Source: Mitosporidium daphniae (taxonomy: Eukaryota; Microsporidia). From it: a stretch of DNA of 45,274 nt. The notes beneath the pieces are model-generated. The model did not search any database, was not told where the DNA came from, and was given only the letters and a program-made list of their open reading frames with translations. Position 1 is the stretch's first letter. Each line of letters begins with the position of its first letter. The stretch is from contig NW_013546523.1 of assembly GCF_000760515.2 (NCBI RefSeq), positions 1 to 45,274 of the forward strand, given 5' to 3'. Below are positions 22,289 to 30,634 of the stretch, piece after piece. Made by a program: the position numbers and the translations under genes.

Positions 22289-22492
22289 ACGTATCATCCG
22301 GTACAGAAAATGCTACACCATCGCACACTCGCAGCCATTGGTGATTGCTAACAATTATACAGGGACTTGACGCCCAGCGCAATTGTAACAACCCCAAAAA
22401 ACTTTGCTGCCAAATGCGGTAAAAACGACGCTTTTCTAAGACGCTGTAAAGTCCAAAGTGTTAGCTCCTCATTTATTATTAAGGCGGATAAA

Positions 22493-23169
22493 TTAAGACC
22501 TGGGCTTATCCTTCTTCTCTTTGTATAGAGCAAGCAGGGAGACGGAAGCCACTTTGACGACCTTGAATTTGACACCGGGAATGTCTCCCACAGCACGACC
22601 TTTACGACCAAAACCAGCAACAAGAACTTCGTCGTTGGTTTCAATGAAATTTAGACAACCATCGTTCGGTACAAAGGCAGTGATCTTCTTTGCGTTTTTG
22701 ATGAGCTGGATTCGCACACACTTACGAACTGCAGAGTTTGGCTGTTTAGATTCAATACCACTAAAGGTAAGGCAAAACGAAATGCAAAATATAAGATGGG
22801 TAATAAAAGAAAAGTATCAGCACACAAAGATCAGAGAGATAGAATCATCAAGTTATCAGTTGTCCCTATCTGTTCTCATCATTTCAAAGGAGCTTTAGAA
22901 GTATGAACTTACATTCTTTCTAGGACAATTCCCTTAGCGTGAGAGGCTCCTCCAAATGGGTTGTGCTTGAAAGCTGTTCCAAGAGCCCTCTTCTTGTAGC
23001 TCTTGTCAGCCCAGCGGTTATCGCGGCGCGAGGTACGAAGCTTGCGAGCGGCGTTCAATCCTGTTGGTTTTCCCTTGCCTACATATTAGACAAATTGAAA
23101 AGGGAGCGATAACGATGGATGTAAATATCGTTGGTTGATCTGAAGAAAGGAGACGATAAACTTACCCAT
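22493..23169 (-). CDS. RPS23: 40S ribosomal protein S23 (uS12)
   Basis: uS12 sits at the decoding centre of the small subunit and is nearly invariant. The spliced product is 145 residues, the same as yeast. It begins [20 protein letters not shown] and contains [35 protein letters not shown], the [15 protein letters not shown] loop with the hydroxylatable proline, and a terminal EKKDKPRS. Intron 1 (23079-23165, 87 nt) follows ATGG. Intron 2 (22761-22912, 152 nt) is the longest in the window and seems to host a snoRNA. The exon sum is exact. The gene starts 30 bp after the stop of the HDAC gene on the same strand. An AT-rich element (GTTTAATTTTATTTAAG on the coding strand) lies in that gap. Confidence 0.98.
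22812..22890 (-). ncRNA. Box C/D snoRNA within RPS23 intron 2 (snR64/U74-like guide)
   Basis: Reading the minus strand, the intron contains in order: C box AUGAUGA (22876-22882), a guide element, D' box CUGA (22856-22859), C' box UGAUGA (22845-22850) and D box CUGA (22817-22820). Another CUGA lies at 22831-22834. The element just before D' reads AGAUAGGGACA. It is complementary over 11 nt to the universally conserved large-subunit rRNA segment UGUCCCUAUCU. By the D+5 rule the methylated base would be the first C after UGU, which matches (from memory) yeast 25S Cm2337 guided by snR64, human SNORD74. A terminal stem is weak (AAAG with CUUU). Intron hosting in a ribosomal-protein gene is a common arrangement. 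Exact ends are estimates. Confidence 0.72.
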
Positions 23170-23199
23170 GATTCAAAATTAAATTTTACTTAAATAAAA

Positions 23200-25710
23200 T
23201 TAAACTTTATTTTTTCTTGATGTTTTTGCCGCTATAAAATCGAAAGCATTATCCATGGCCATGGCCATGGATATGGGAATTGCATACGTGGGAATGGAGC
23301 GCACATCAATCATGTCTGAAATTCCGTTTGAAAAACATGTGCCATAAACCCTGGAAAATGGAATTTCTGTCCCAAAAGGCTCGGATGAAGACACATAAAC
23401 CATGCTATTCTCGGCAAACCAATTGGCCCGGTGTCCAGTGACGGGCGATCCTGGGCCCTCCGGGGCCGGGAATAGAACAACACCCCTCAAAATAGATTCC
23501 ACAGATCTTTCTATGATGAGCTGGGAGATTGATGCCGAGGCAGCGATGGATGATCCCACGATAACAATCTGCTTTGATATTCCCAAACTATAATAAAACT
23601 TATTGCCCTTCATACCCAACCTACCTTAAAAAAGTATCCCATAGATAGAAAAGCGCAGAATGTTTCGGATCGACCTTGTTGATGGATGGGATTGACATCC
23701 TTCCCATCTCATCTACCAACGAGTCGCCAGATGCATGTGGAGGAAGAACAGGATGCCCCGATTCGCAATTCAATATGACATCTATGACGGAATAAGAATC
23801 GCTGAATGCTCGCTCAAAATATGCCAGTTCACTAAGAGACTACACAGGTTACGGGAAATTAGAAAATACGTAGACATCGTCATTGGATGTTATGTGCGAG
23901 TAGTAGTAGGACCCGATTGGGGGAAGTCCTTCTAGATGGAGTCTTGGTATGGAATGTACAAAGAGAACGATCGGCGACTTTGTATTTACTACATTTGAGC
24001 TACCACGAGTGAAAATGACATGTGCAAGTACCTTATGAAAATATCTCCATCCAACAGCAACGAGTCTGGAACCGGCATACGAATCATCCCAAATCGTTCC
24101 TGAAGAAGCGAGGAAAAGTATCTCGAAAAGATATCCTTCAATCCAACTCTACTCATCAGCAGCGAAGCTAACATTAGAAACTGCAAATAGAACCTTGGAT
24201 GGAGTATAAAGATTTTTTTTCCTTTCGCGACATAATATTTGAATCTTTCAGCAACGGCATGTTTGAAGACGAAGCGGAGGATGCAAGCATTTTCCAATAT
24301 CGAGATTGAATATTAATGACACTATTGAGGGTGTGAAGAGCTCCAGAATCTGGACGCCGTAGCTGCATTTGAGGCAATGGATCCATAAGCAGGGCTCGCA
24401 GACAGGCACATGCACAATTGGATAATGCCTCAAGTGAGTACCCCCCTTCAAGCAGAAGCAATATGCGGCCCCCAGCCAAGTTCATCAACATGCGTGTCAT
24501 GTGGGCATAACATGCTGGACTCAAATGGTAATCTCCAATCGGGTCGTTTTCGGCTGCGTCAAAGCCAGCGGAAACGAGTACCATATCAGGATCAAACTCA
24601 TATGCGATCGGGAGGACGATACGAGTGAATGCAGCAATATACTCTGCGTCGCCCATGTCCTCGTCTGAAAAAGGAATATTTACAGTGCGCCCGATACCAG
24701 CTCCAGCTCCAACAACCGTCATGCTAGCATCTTGAGAGCATGGAAAAAACTCTCCATCGTCAAACCGATGAATGCTGATGTAGAGCACATTTGGATCGCT
24801 CAAAAAAGCGTTCTGGGTTCCATTCCCGTGATGAACATCCCAATCTACAATCAAGATACGTTTAAGTGTCGACTGGCGCTGGATTGCTTTTGCCGTGACA
24901 GCAACATTATTAATGAAACAAAATCCAAAAGCCTAGCGGTTAGAAATGGTGCCCCGTTACTCGACCACATTCTGCATGGTGGCCCGGGGGTCTGATCACA
25001 GCAAACCCATTAAGAAGATCTCCAGATGCGATTTTTGATGCCATTTCAATGGCTCCTCCACAGGCTAAACGAGCGCAATCTGACGTGTGTTGATTGTAAT
25101 AAATTGACTCCTTTTCATATTCTGTTGCCTCCTTAACTATTTGGGGTTATCGCTAGCATTATTTACCGGCAGTAGAGCCTAGCCAAGAGACATAATCTGC
25201 TTGATGAACAAGCCGGACCTCCGTATCTGTTGCAGGTCGAGCAGGAACTTGACAAACTCGATCGAGAAGCCCCTGCTTTTCCAAAGCCTCTTTAATGGCT
25301 AGGATTCTAGAAGGACATTCTGGGTGTTCAGAAAAATAATTTTCGTGCGCCAATAGTCTCTCGTCAAATAGAACCCCCGTTTGTAACCCTGAAAAAGCAA
25401 TGCTTGATGTGGAGGAATCTTCGCGCAGCGCTGAATCATAGTAAGCTTCTCCGGAATCAGGGCTTGCGTGTCTGGAATTGGGACTTATATTTTTGGCGTC
25501 AGGAGAAATGAGCTGACTTTCCGTAAATAAAGCAGAAATTACTTGCAATTCGGGAGTGATTGATATTTTGGAGTCGTCTTCCTGTTCTTGATATGTAGAT
25601 CCCCTCTGTGCCGACGAATAGAAACTAATTTCTGAAAACGACTTGCTAGTCAAGGATATGTCTGGTTTGGAGGGAGAGAGGACATTTGGTGGAGAGGATC
25701 CACGGTGCAT
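23200..25710 (-). CDS. HDA1: Class II histone deacetylase, Hda1/Clr3 type, with C-terminal Arb2-like region
   Basis: Zinc-dependent deacetylase of the fungal Hda1/Clr3 class, which maintains silent chromatin. About 780 residues. A Ser-rich N-tail precedes TGVLFDERLLAHENYFSEHP, RPPGHHAECGRAFGFCFINN (catalytic HH pair), VDWDVHHGNGTQN and VSAGFDAAENDPIGDY (zinc ligands), and LEGGYSLEAL. After a linker comes an alpha/beta domain (SSGTIWDDSYAGSRLVAVGW, IVLFVHSIPR, QIVIVGSSIAASASI) that fits the position of the Arb2 domain in Clr3/Hda1. Resolved introns: 25137-25166 (30), 24933-24960 (28), 23840-23869 (30) and 23588-23624 (37). A fifth intron near 24115-24180 must exist to change frame. Its length is 1 modulo 3, and 46- or 58-nt versions ending GAAG are possible. 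Confidence 0.88.
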
Positions 25711-25791
25711 CAATTAATTTTGAATTCTTCTGAATGGTCAAAAATTAAATTACTTTCCGGGCTCGCGTATATTTTTATAATTTTCAACTTG
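25711..25791. promoter_or_regulatory. Bidirectional promoter interval between HDAC and PITH-domain genes
   Basis: An 81-bp gap between divergent start codons that holds CAATTAATTTTGAATTC and AAAATTAAATTAC, again the AT-rich element. It is open in the + frame upstream of the PITH gene, but the chosen ATG removes that extension. Confidence 0.4.
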
Positions 25792-26478
25792 ATGCCTTGT
25801 AATTGCTCTTCATCCGGGTCCTCCGATTGCTGCATTGAGGAGTCATCAACGGGCGGCGCAAATTGCTCGCCATCTGCCGCCTCGCTTTTCAAATACATAG
25901 ACCATGCGAACATTTACGCCCTTAATGAAAAGACACGAGACTCCGTCAAGGGAATTTTCCGTCCACATCATTTGCGTTTGCAGACGGATATGGTTGTGCA
26001 GAGCGATGACGACGATTCCCAATTAATCATCCGCATCCCTCTTTCACAAAGCATTAAGCTGTCCTTTATTGCAATTGGGATGCTGCAACCTGGCCCCGAA
26101 TATGTATTACGGATATTTGCAAACGGCGGAGCTGGCGCTGGCGCCGATTTTTCAAATATTTGGACAATCCCGGTCACGCAGGAGATTGCGCTCGCCGATA
26201 CACCTTCTATTGTGACGACCTATCCGTTGCAAAGAAACAAGTTTTCAAACGTCGACGACTTGGTTTTGCACATTTGTACCGCGGACCATGGAAAGAACAC
26301 TCCATTTCCTGCTCGACCCTCCTCGTCGCCGCTTTTTATTTTCTATGCGGGGCTTTATGGAGAAACGACATTGCTGCGACGCGATCCCGTAATTGGCGTG
26401 TATGAGGCGCGTCCAATAGCCTCGGACCATCCTTGCGTCAGTGTGAAACATCAACCGGTACCTGATTCCTTTGCCTGA
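25792..26478 (+). CDS. PITH-domain protein (PITHD1-like)
   Basis: Single-exon protein of 228 residues. It starts MPCNCSSSGSSDCC, a Cys-rich N-tail like that of PITHD1. The PITH domain follows (about 45-215): IYALNE, GIFRPHHLRLQ, VQSDDDDSQLIIRIPLSQSIKLS, PEYVLRIFAN, NKFSNVDDLVLHI, FIFYAGLYGETTLLRRDP and a terminal YEARPIASDH. PITH domains bind the proteasome; in TXNL1 the domain links thioredoxin to the 26S particle, and PITHD1 has been tied to proteasome function. There is no thioredoxin domain, so this is the stand-alone form. The ATG at 25792 is preferred over an upstream in-frame start because it matches the short Cys-rich N-terminus. Confidence 0.9.
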   Translation: MPCNCSSSGSSDCCIEESSTGGANCSPSAASLFKYIDHANIYALNEKTRDSVKGIFRPHHLRLQTDMVVQSDDDDSQLIIRIPLSQSIKLSFIAIGMLQPGPEYVLRIFANGGAGAGADFSNIWTIPVTQEIALADTPSIVTTYPLQRNKFSNVDDLVLHICTADHGKNTPFPARPSSSPLFIFYAGLYGETTLLRRDPVIGVYEARPIASDHPCVSVKHQPVPDSFA

Positions 26479-26608
26479 TTTCGTCGCAATAGCGCGATCG
26501 GAATGCTTTTTAGATAGCCCTGTGTTTGGTCAGCGTGGCGATAAACATTAAATTTGGTTGCGAAAGGGTTTATTGCAGCGGTAGCTAAACCAAAATTTTT
26601 TATTATAT

Positions 26609-27604
26609 TCAAATGCTAACTTCTGACTTGCAGGAAGGAAAGGGAAGACCACCCATCTCCTTAAATGGTATGAACATCTTGCTATCGTCAAGGGCTTGAA
26701 CGGTCAAGGAGAATACGTCGTTCTCCGTTCCAGCGCATGGGATCTACGGTTAGAAATAAATACCAACCCGTTTTACTTTGCCCTTTTCCTCGTAATATGA
26801 TATGACTGGGATGGAAGATTGTTGATATGTCCTGAATCTCTTTAAAATCGAGTCGATGTTGTCATCGGTTCGCCCAGACGTTTGTGAGCGGTGCATCAAT
26901 CGGGACAACATGGTTTCCTCTTCACACTCGAAAAAAAGAACCAGATCCATGGGAATCACGGTTCGCTCAAAGGCCTCTGCCTGTCCGACTTCTCTCGGAA
27001 ATCCATCAATCAAAAAAATAGTCCCATGCGGATAGAGCTCCATTTCCGCCTTCAATAGGGCAATGGTGACAAAATGAGGGACAATGTTTCCTTCTCTGAT
27101 GCAGGTTGCTATGAGCTCAACAAATGGGGATTTTTCGCGTGCTTGCTCGCGACGGAGAAGATCGCCCGCAGAAACATGAACCCAGCCAAACTCTTGCGCC
27201 ATTTTTGAGCATTGCGTGCCTTTTCCAACGCCGGGGCCCCCAAGAACGAAGATAACTTTATATTTTCCCTTCTCAATGCAATATCTTTTTCTATCTGGCC
27301 TGTCCACACTTGATGACGAGAAAAGCCTACTTCCATCAATAGAATCAGTAGGTGTTTCTTCCACAAGTGTTGCACCATGTTTCTCTTCTGGCTTCAGAAA
27401 CACCGCTGCAGTGAGGCCAGCAAGCAATGTTTTTGAGGACGAGCGGAATTGCAAATTGCAAGCGTGATGGCTTTGAATTGGCTTTGACTTCAAAAACAGT
27501 CCAAATGGGAGCTTTCCCGAAAATAACTTACTTATGACCCTTTTAAAATGGCTGGAGATAACGGAAAGGTGCAATGATTGGAAAATATGCGACGGAAATA
27601 CCAT
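26609..27604 (-). CDS. URA6: UMP-CMP kinase with long N-terminal extension
   Basis: Phosphorylates UMP and CMP (also dCMP) with ATP in pyrimidine synthesis. The catalytic domain begins near residue 115 with the P-loop VIFVLGGPGVGKGTQCSKMA. It continues HVSAGDLLRREQ (NMP binding), FLIDGFPREVGQAEAFE, LVLFFECEEETMLSRLMHR (LID) and RTDDNIDSILKRFRTY. A 24-nt intron (26744-26767, with TTCTAAC branch site) near the end joins GKVKR to a 44-residue C-terminus. Total 323 residues, against about 200 for typical UMP-CMP kinases. The extra N-terminal ~110 residues start with a basic, amphipathic, acid-poor stretch that could be a mitochondrial presequence plus linker. An adenylate kinase is less likely because the NMP-site residues follow the UMP-CMP pattern. 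Confidence 0.9.
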
Positions 27605-27667
27605 GGTTTATTTAAAAAAAATACAAATTAAATTTGTGCAAAAATATCAAATTTTAATTGGAATTCT

Positions 27668-28310
27668 TTAATAAACATGGCAATCGAGGGGGACCGGGCA
27701 CACCTTCAAATCGGGACTGAAGCTCTTGTGCACAACCAGGTTTGGAGGCGTATCTCTATTTCCCTCTGTAAAGATAATAAAACAAAGCCATCAATACCGT
27801 AGCGCTTTTGGGGGATGTATCTGGGAACCGGAATTTCAACACCAGAACGAAGGGAAATCCTTGTCGAGCGAGTGATGTTGTTGGCATCTATTACTTCGCA
27901 CCATTTAATTTTCGTGGCCAGTTTTTCTACAGGATCGATCAGGGCCACATTGGAAACCGGAATCAAGGCTTCTTTGTCGATGATGAGGCCTCGGCCGGCA
28001 ATTCCAGACGGCAAATGTACTCGGCTCTATGCGATTAACATATGCTATTGGCGCACCATATTGACACCGCCTACGATGACGCTATTTTCTGATCGAACAA
28101 CTTTAAGAACAGGCCCCTGGGACCCAACGCCCTTGCCCTGGATTACTTGCACCTAGAATGGGGCATGTTTAAGGGTACCTCGTCCCCTTTGAAGATATCC
28201 CAAGACTTCAGCCGATCTCTGGGTTTGACCTTTGGACCTCCCTTTTTATATAAACGCTCTTTTTCGAAAAATCGGTTTGCAGCCGTTTTCAGTCTTGCTG
28301 GAATCCTCAT
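27668..28310 (-). CDS. MRPL40: Mitochondrial large-subunit ribosomal protein uL24m
   Basis: Structural protein of the mitochondrial large ribosomal subunit. The 184-residue spliced protein has the KOW region of L24: WDIFKGDEVQVIQGKGVGSQ, GPVLKVVRSENSVIVGGVNM, then after splicing LIPVSNVALIDPVEKLATKIKW and the SGVEIPVPRY segment typical of mitochondrial homologues. Introns are 28153-28178 (26), 28027-28056 (30) and 27766-27797 (32), and the exon sum is exact. The N-terminus (MRIPARLKTAANRFFEKER) is basic and fits mitochondrial import. It lies 42 bp downstream of mS29 on the same strand, so two mitoribosomal genes are adjacent. Confidence 0.9.
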
Positions 28311-28352
28311 GGCGTATTAAAAAATTTCGATTTAATTGCTTAAAATTGGGGG

Positions 28353-29692
28353 CTAAAATAAATTATCAAAAGTGCAGGCTTCATATAACAGCTGGGGATT
28401 GGCACCGCAAAGCAGGTACTTCCGGTCCACATACGGGCCCTCCAGTTTATCTAGATCATAAACACACAAGATCTCTCACCTGGATAAATAAGGCCGACTT
28501 GCTTGAAAAACTTTAAAATTTCCAGCATTTCCTCTTTGGATAGTGGTGGAACCTTGTAAATGTCGAAATTTTTCTCCTCTTCCAAAACAGGGACTATTTG
28601 CTCCGATCTGTCAATGGAAACATATGCATCTCGCTTAGGCCGTGAAAATTCTTCAAATGCCATGCTCAACTCTGAATTAAAAATTCTGCTGTCTGTAAAA
28701 GAGAGGGCCCCAACGGCAAAAAATCGGTTACATGCCGTTGATTGTTCAAAAAAGTTGCGAATACAAGCAACTACGGGAAGGCTCTTTGCGGTGAGCGGTT
28801 TTTCATTAACACTCATGTATTGGGTTTTGCAAAATAAGGCATTCACTTGATCCACGACAACAACAAAGGGAACCCTACATTGAGATTAAAACGGATACTT
28901 TTGCTGGCTGCAAAGGAAGCTCAATATGGACTGCAAAATGATGGTAGAGTATGTGGCATCTTTTATCCCAGTTTCGAGCAGTTCAAAAAGCGTTAACTGT
29001 TCTAGATCCTCAAGCTTGCAAACAGCTTTCTAAGAGATAAACATGCGGAAACGCGGTTACCATGTTTGCGAATTCAGAGGAGGCGTTTATGTGTTTTCGA
29101 TTTAAAATAAGGATCGATTTTAGAATATGCTGAGATAGTTCAGGTTGATCATATAGGATGGGTGTGTTTTCTGTAAATGGAGGCGAAACAACCTTCAGCA
29201 AATCGATAGATACCGGCCGATACGGATATTTTCCAGTGATGGCATTTATTGCTATGAAAGGGTTAGGCCATAGGTAAACATATACCTTCTGGCATGTATA
29301 GGACTACGGCCTTTTCCTCTTCCACAAGCAGATTGACAATTGATAAAAGAAAAACCGACTTTCCTATCCCAGGTTCTCCAGTGAGAAATAAAATGCGTCG
29401 AGACAAGGTTTCTTTTGATTCGGAGCAAATCTTTTGGCGAATCCTAGAATACAGAGATTGCATTTCCGCTCTATAAAGTACGACATTGTTCTTAAGAAGA
29501 TTGAACTGGAACTCATGATGGCAAATGTACCTTTTTAAAAATTGAGACAGGATATCCGGTTTCCTTAAGCATAGACACAAAATGTGGGCTCAATGCTCCA
29601 AGCACATTGGGGGTCTCCAGGACTGCAGGCAGCATGGGAATGTCAAGCTTTGGAGGCCCTGTTTTTGTAACTACAACGGGGGGTGTTGGCAT
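28353..29692 (-). CDS. RSM23: Mitochondrial small-subunit ribosomal protein mS29 (DAP3/Rsm23)
   Basis: mS29 is a GTP-binding protein of the mitochondrial small subunit. The model has about 398 residues. It contains a P-loop (RILFLTGEPGIGKSVFLLSI), a Walker B-like VPFVVVVDQVNALF with the family's DxxNALF, and a terminal GANPQLLYEAC segment like the DAP3 end. Introns: 29506-29530 (25, or 40 nt with a later AG), 29252-29285 (34), 29030-29060 (31), 28875-28898 (24) and 28451-28479 (29). An upstream exon from an ATG at 29860, joined by a 36-nt GT..AG intron, would add a presequence-like N-terminus with RFLVLCRFSTTSTPLLI. It keeps frame and would leave only 31 bp to COX11, so the true start may be 29860. 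Confidence 0.85.
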
Positions 29693-29891
29693 TTTGTCTT
29701 TATCCTAGTGATAAGAAAAGCAACAAACCGGACTGATAAGCAACGGTGTGCTGGTTGTTGAAAATCTACATAACACCAAAAACCTGCCCAACCAAGGCCT
29801 TGAGGCAAATACGGGCAAACAGCTGGGCATCGGAACCGAGATCGAGATCGGGAATTTCATTGTCAATCAAAAAATTTACTATAATTTACTA

Positions 29892-30614
29892 TTACAGACC
29901 CTCCATTTTGTCAACTGCAAAAAAGGTGTATGAAAGCGTGATTTCATCCAGGTTTTTCAACGAGTAATGCCCCTCCCTGATATTTGGATCGAGATAAAAA
30001 TAAACGGGCATATCGACGGTCTCTCCGGCGGCCAATCTTTGCTGCTCAAAGCAGAAACATTGTATTTTTGTGAGGAACGATGCGGCTGCATGTGGTGCCA
30101 CGCTATATGTTGATACGCCCGTAATGTCTCTTTCCGGAGAGAGGTTTGATGCGGTGAAAAAGGCTAGCGCTGTTTCTCCCGGCCTCACATATACCGATTT
30201 TTGGGTTGGGACAAATTTCCAAGGTAATAAAGGCCCAGTGGTTGTCATAAATGTTACTTTGATCGGTTGCATGCCAGAGATTTGGGGATCGATTCTCGGA
30301 ATAGAGCTTCCATCCACATGTGCAGATCCCTGTCCCGCAGCGCTTCTGGCGAAGAAAGAGAACAGATTGCCAAAAACGTCAAAGTCTTTGGGTCTTGGAA
30401 CCCCTCCAAGCCCCGTTGCCTGGCATAATAGTTTGTATAATGGAGAGAAGGCGTAAGCAACGCCAAACAGTGCAATTAGCGCCGATATGGAGTAAAGAGC
30501 CGGATTCTGCGTGTTGTGTCTTGAATTGGCATAGTTATGCTTTTGCGAAGAGTAGAAACTCCGCAATCTCGCAATGGAGCTTCTCCAGGCCAAATACTTT
30601 GGTTTTTGAAGCAT
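29892..30614 (-). CDS. COX11: Cytochrome c oxidase assembly protein COX11
   Basis: COX11 is an inner-membrane copper chaperone that builds the CuB site of cytochrome c oxidase. The 240-residue intronless protein has a basic N-terminal presequence, one membrane helix (YSISALIALFGVAYAFSPLY), the CQATGLGG motif just after it, and an intermembrane-space beta domain. That domain carries the copper-binding CFCFEQQ motif and ends MPVYFYLDPNI..ITLSYTFF. All expected motifs are present. It implies a functional terminal oxidase and so an aerobic mitochondrion. It is divergent from TRM2 with only 20 bp between start codons. Confidence 0.97.
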   Translation of the reverse strand: MLQKPKYLAWRSSIARLRSFYSSQKHNYANSRHNTQNPALYSISALIALFGVAYAFSPLYKLLCQATGLGGVPRPKDFDVFGNLFSFFARSAAGQGSAHVDGSSIPRIDPQISGMQPIKVTFMTTTGPLLPWKFVPTQKSVYVRPGETALAFFTASNLSPERDITGVSTYSVAPHAAASFLTKIQCFCFEQQRLAAGETVDMPVYFYLDPNIREGHYSLKNLDEITLSYTFFAVDKMEGL

Positions 30615-30634
30615 TAATAAAATTTTAATCTTTC
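30615..30634. promoter_or_regulatory. 20-bp divergent start-to-start interval (COX11/TRM2)
   Basis: The whole spacer is TAATAAAATTTTAATCTTTC, almost entirely the AT-rich element seen before other starts. Either transcription of both genes initiates inside or across this element, or each 5' leader runs into the opposite coding region. Confidence 0.6.

Noticed and set aside
23989-24297. Minus-strand 102-codon open frame inside the HDAC linker
   Set aside because: It is an alternative frame over the HDAC gene; the HDAC and Arb2-like frames on both sides show family motifs, this one does not.
25705-25791. Upstream in-frame extension of the PITH-domain protein
   Set aside because: It would begin in the HDAC start codon region; the ATG at 25792 gives the family-like short Cys-rich N-terminus.
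26505-26790. Plus-strand pair of open segments that splice into a protein-like reading (..GKTTHLLKWYEHLAIVKG..)
   Set aside because: It lies exactly over the last exon and intron of the minus-strand UMP-CMP kinase, whose spliced C-terminus and CTAAC branch site are better supported.
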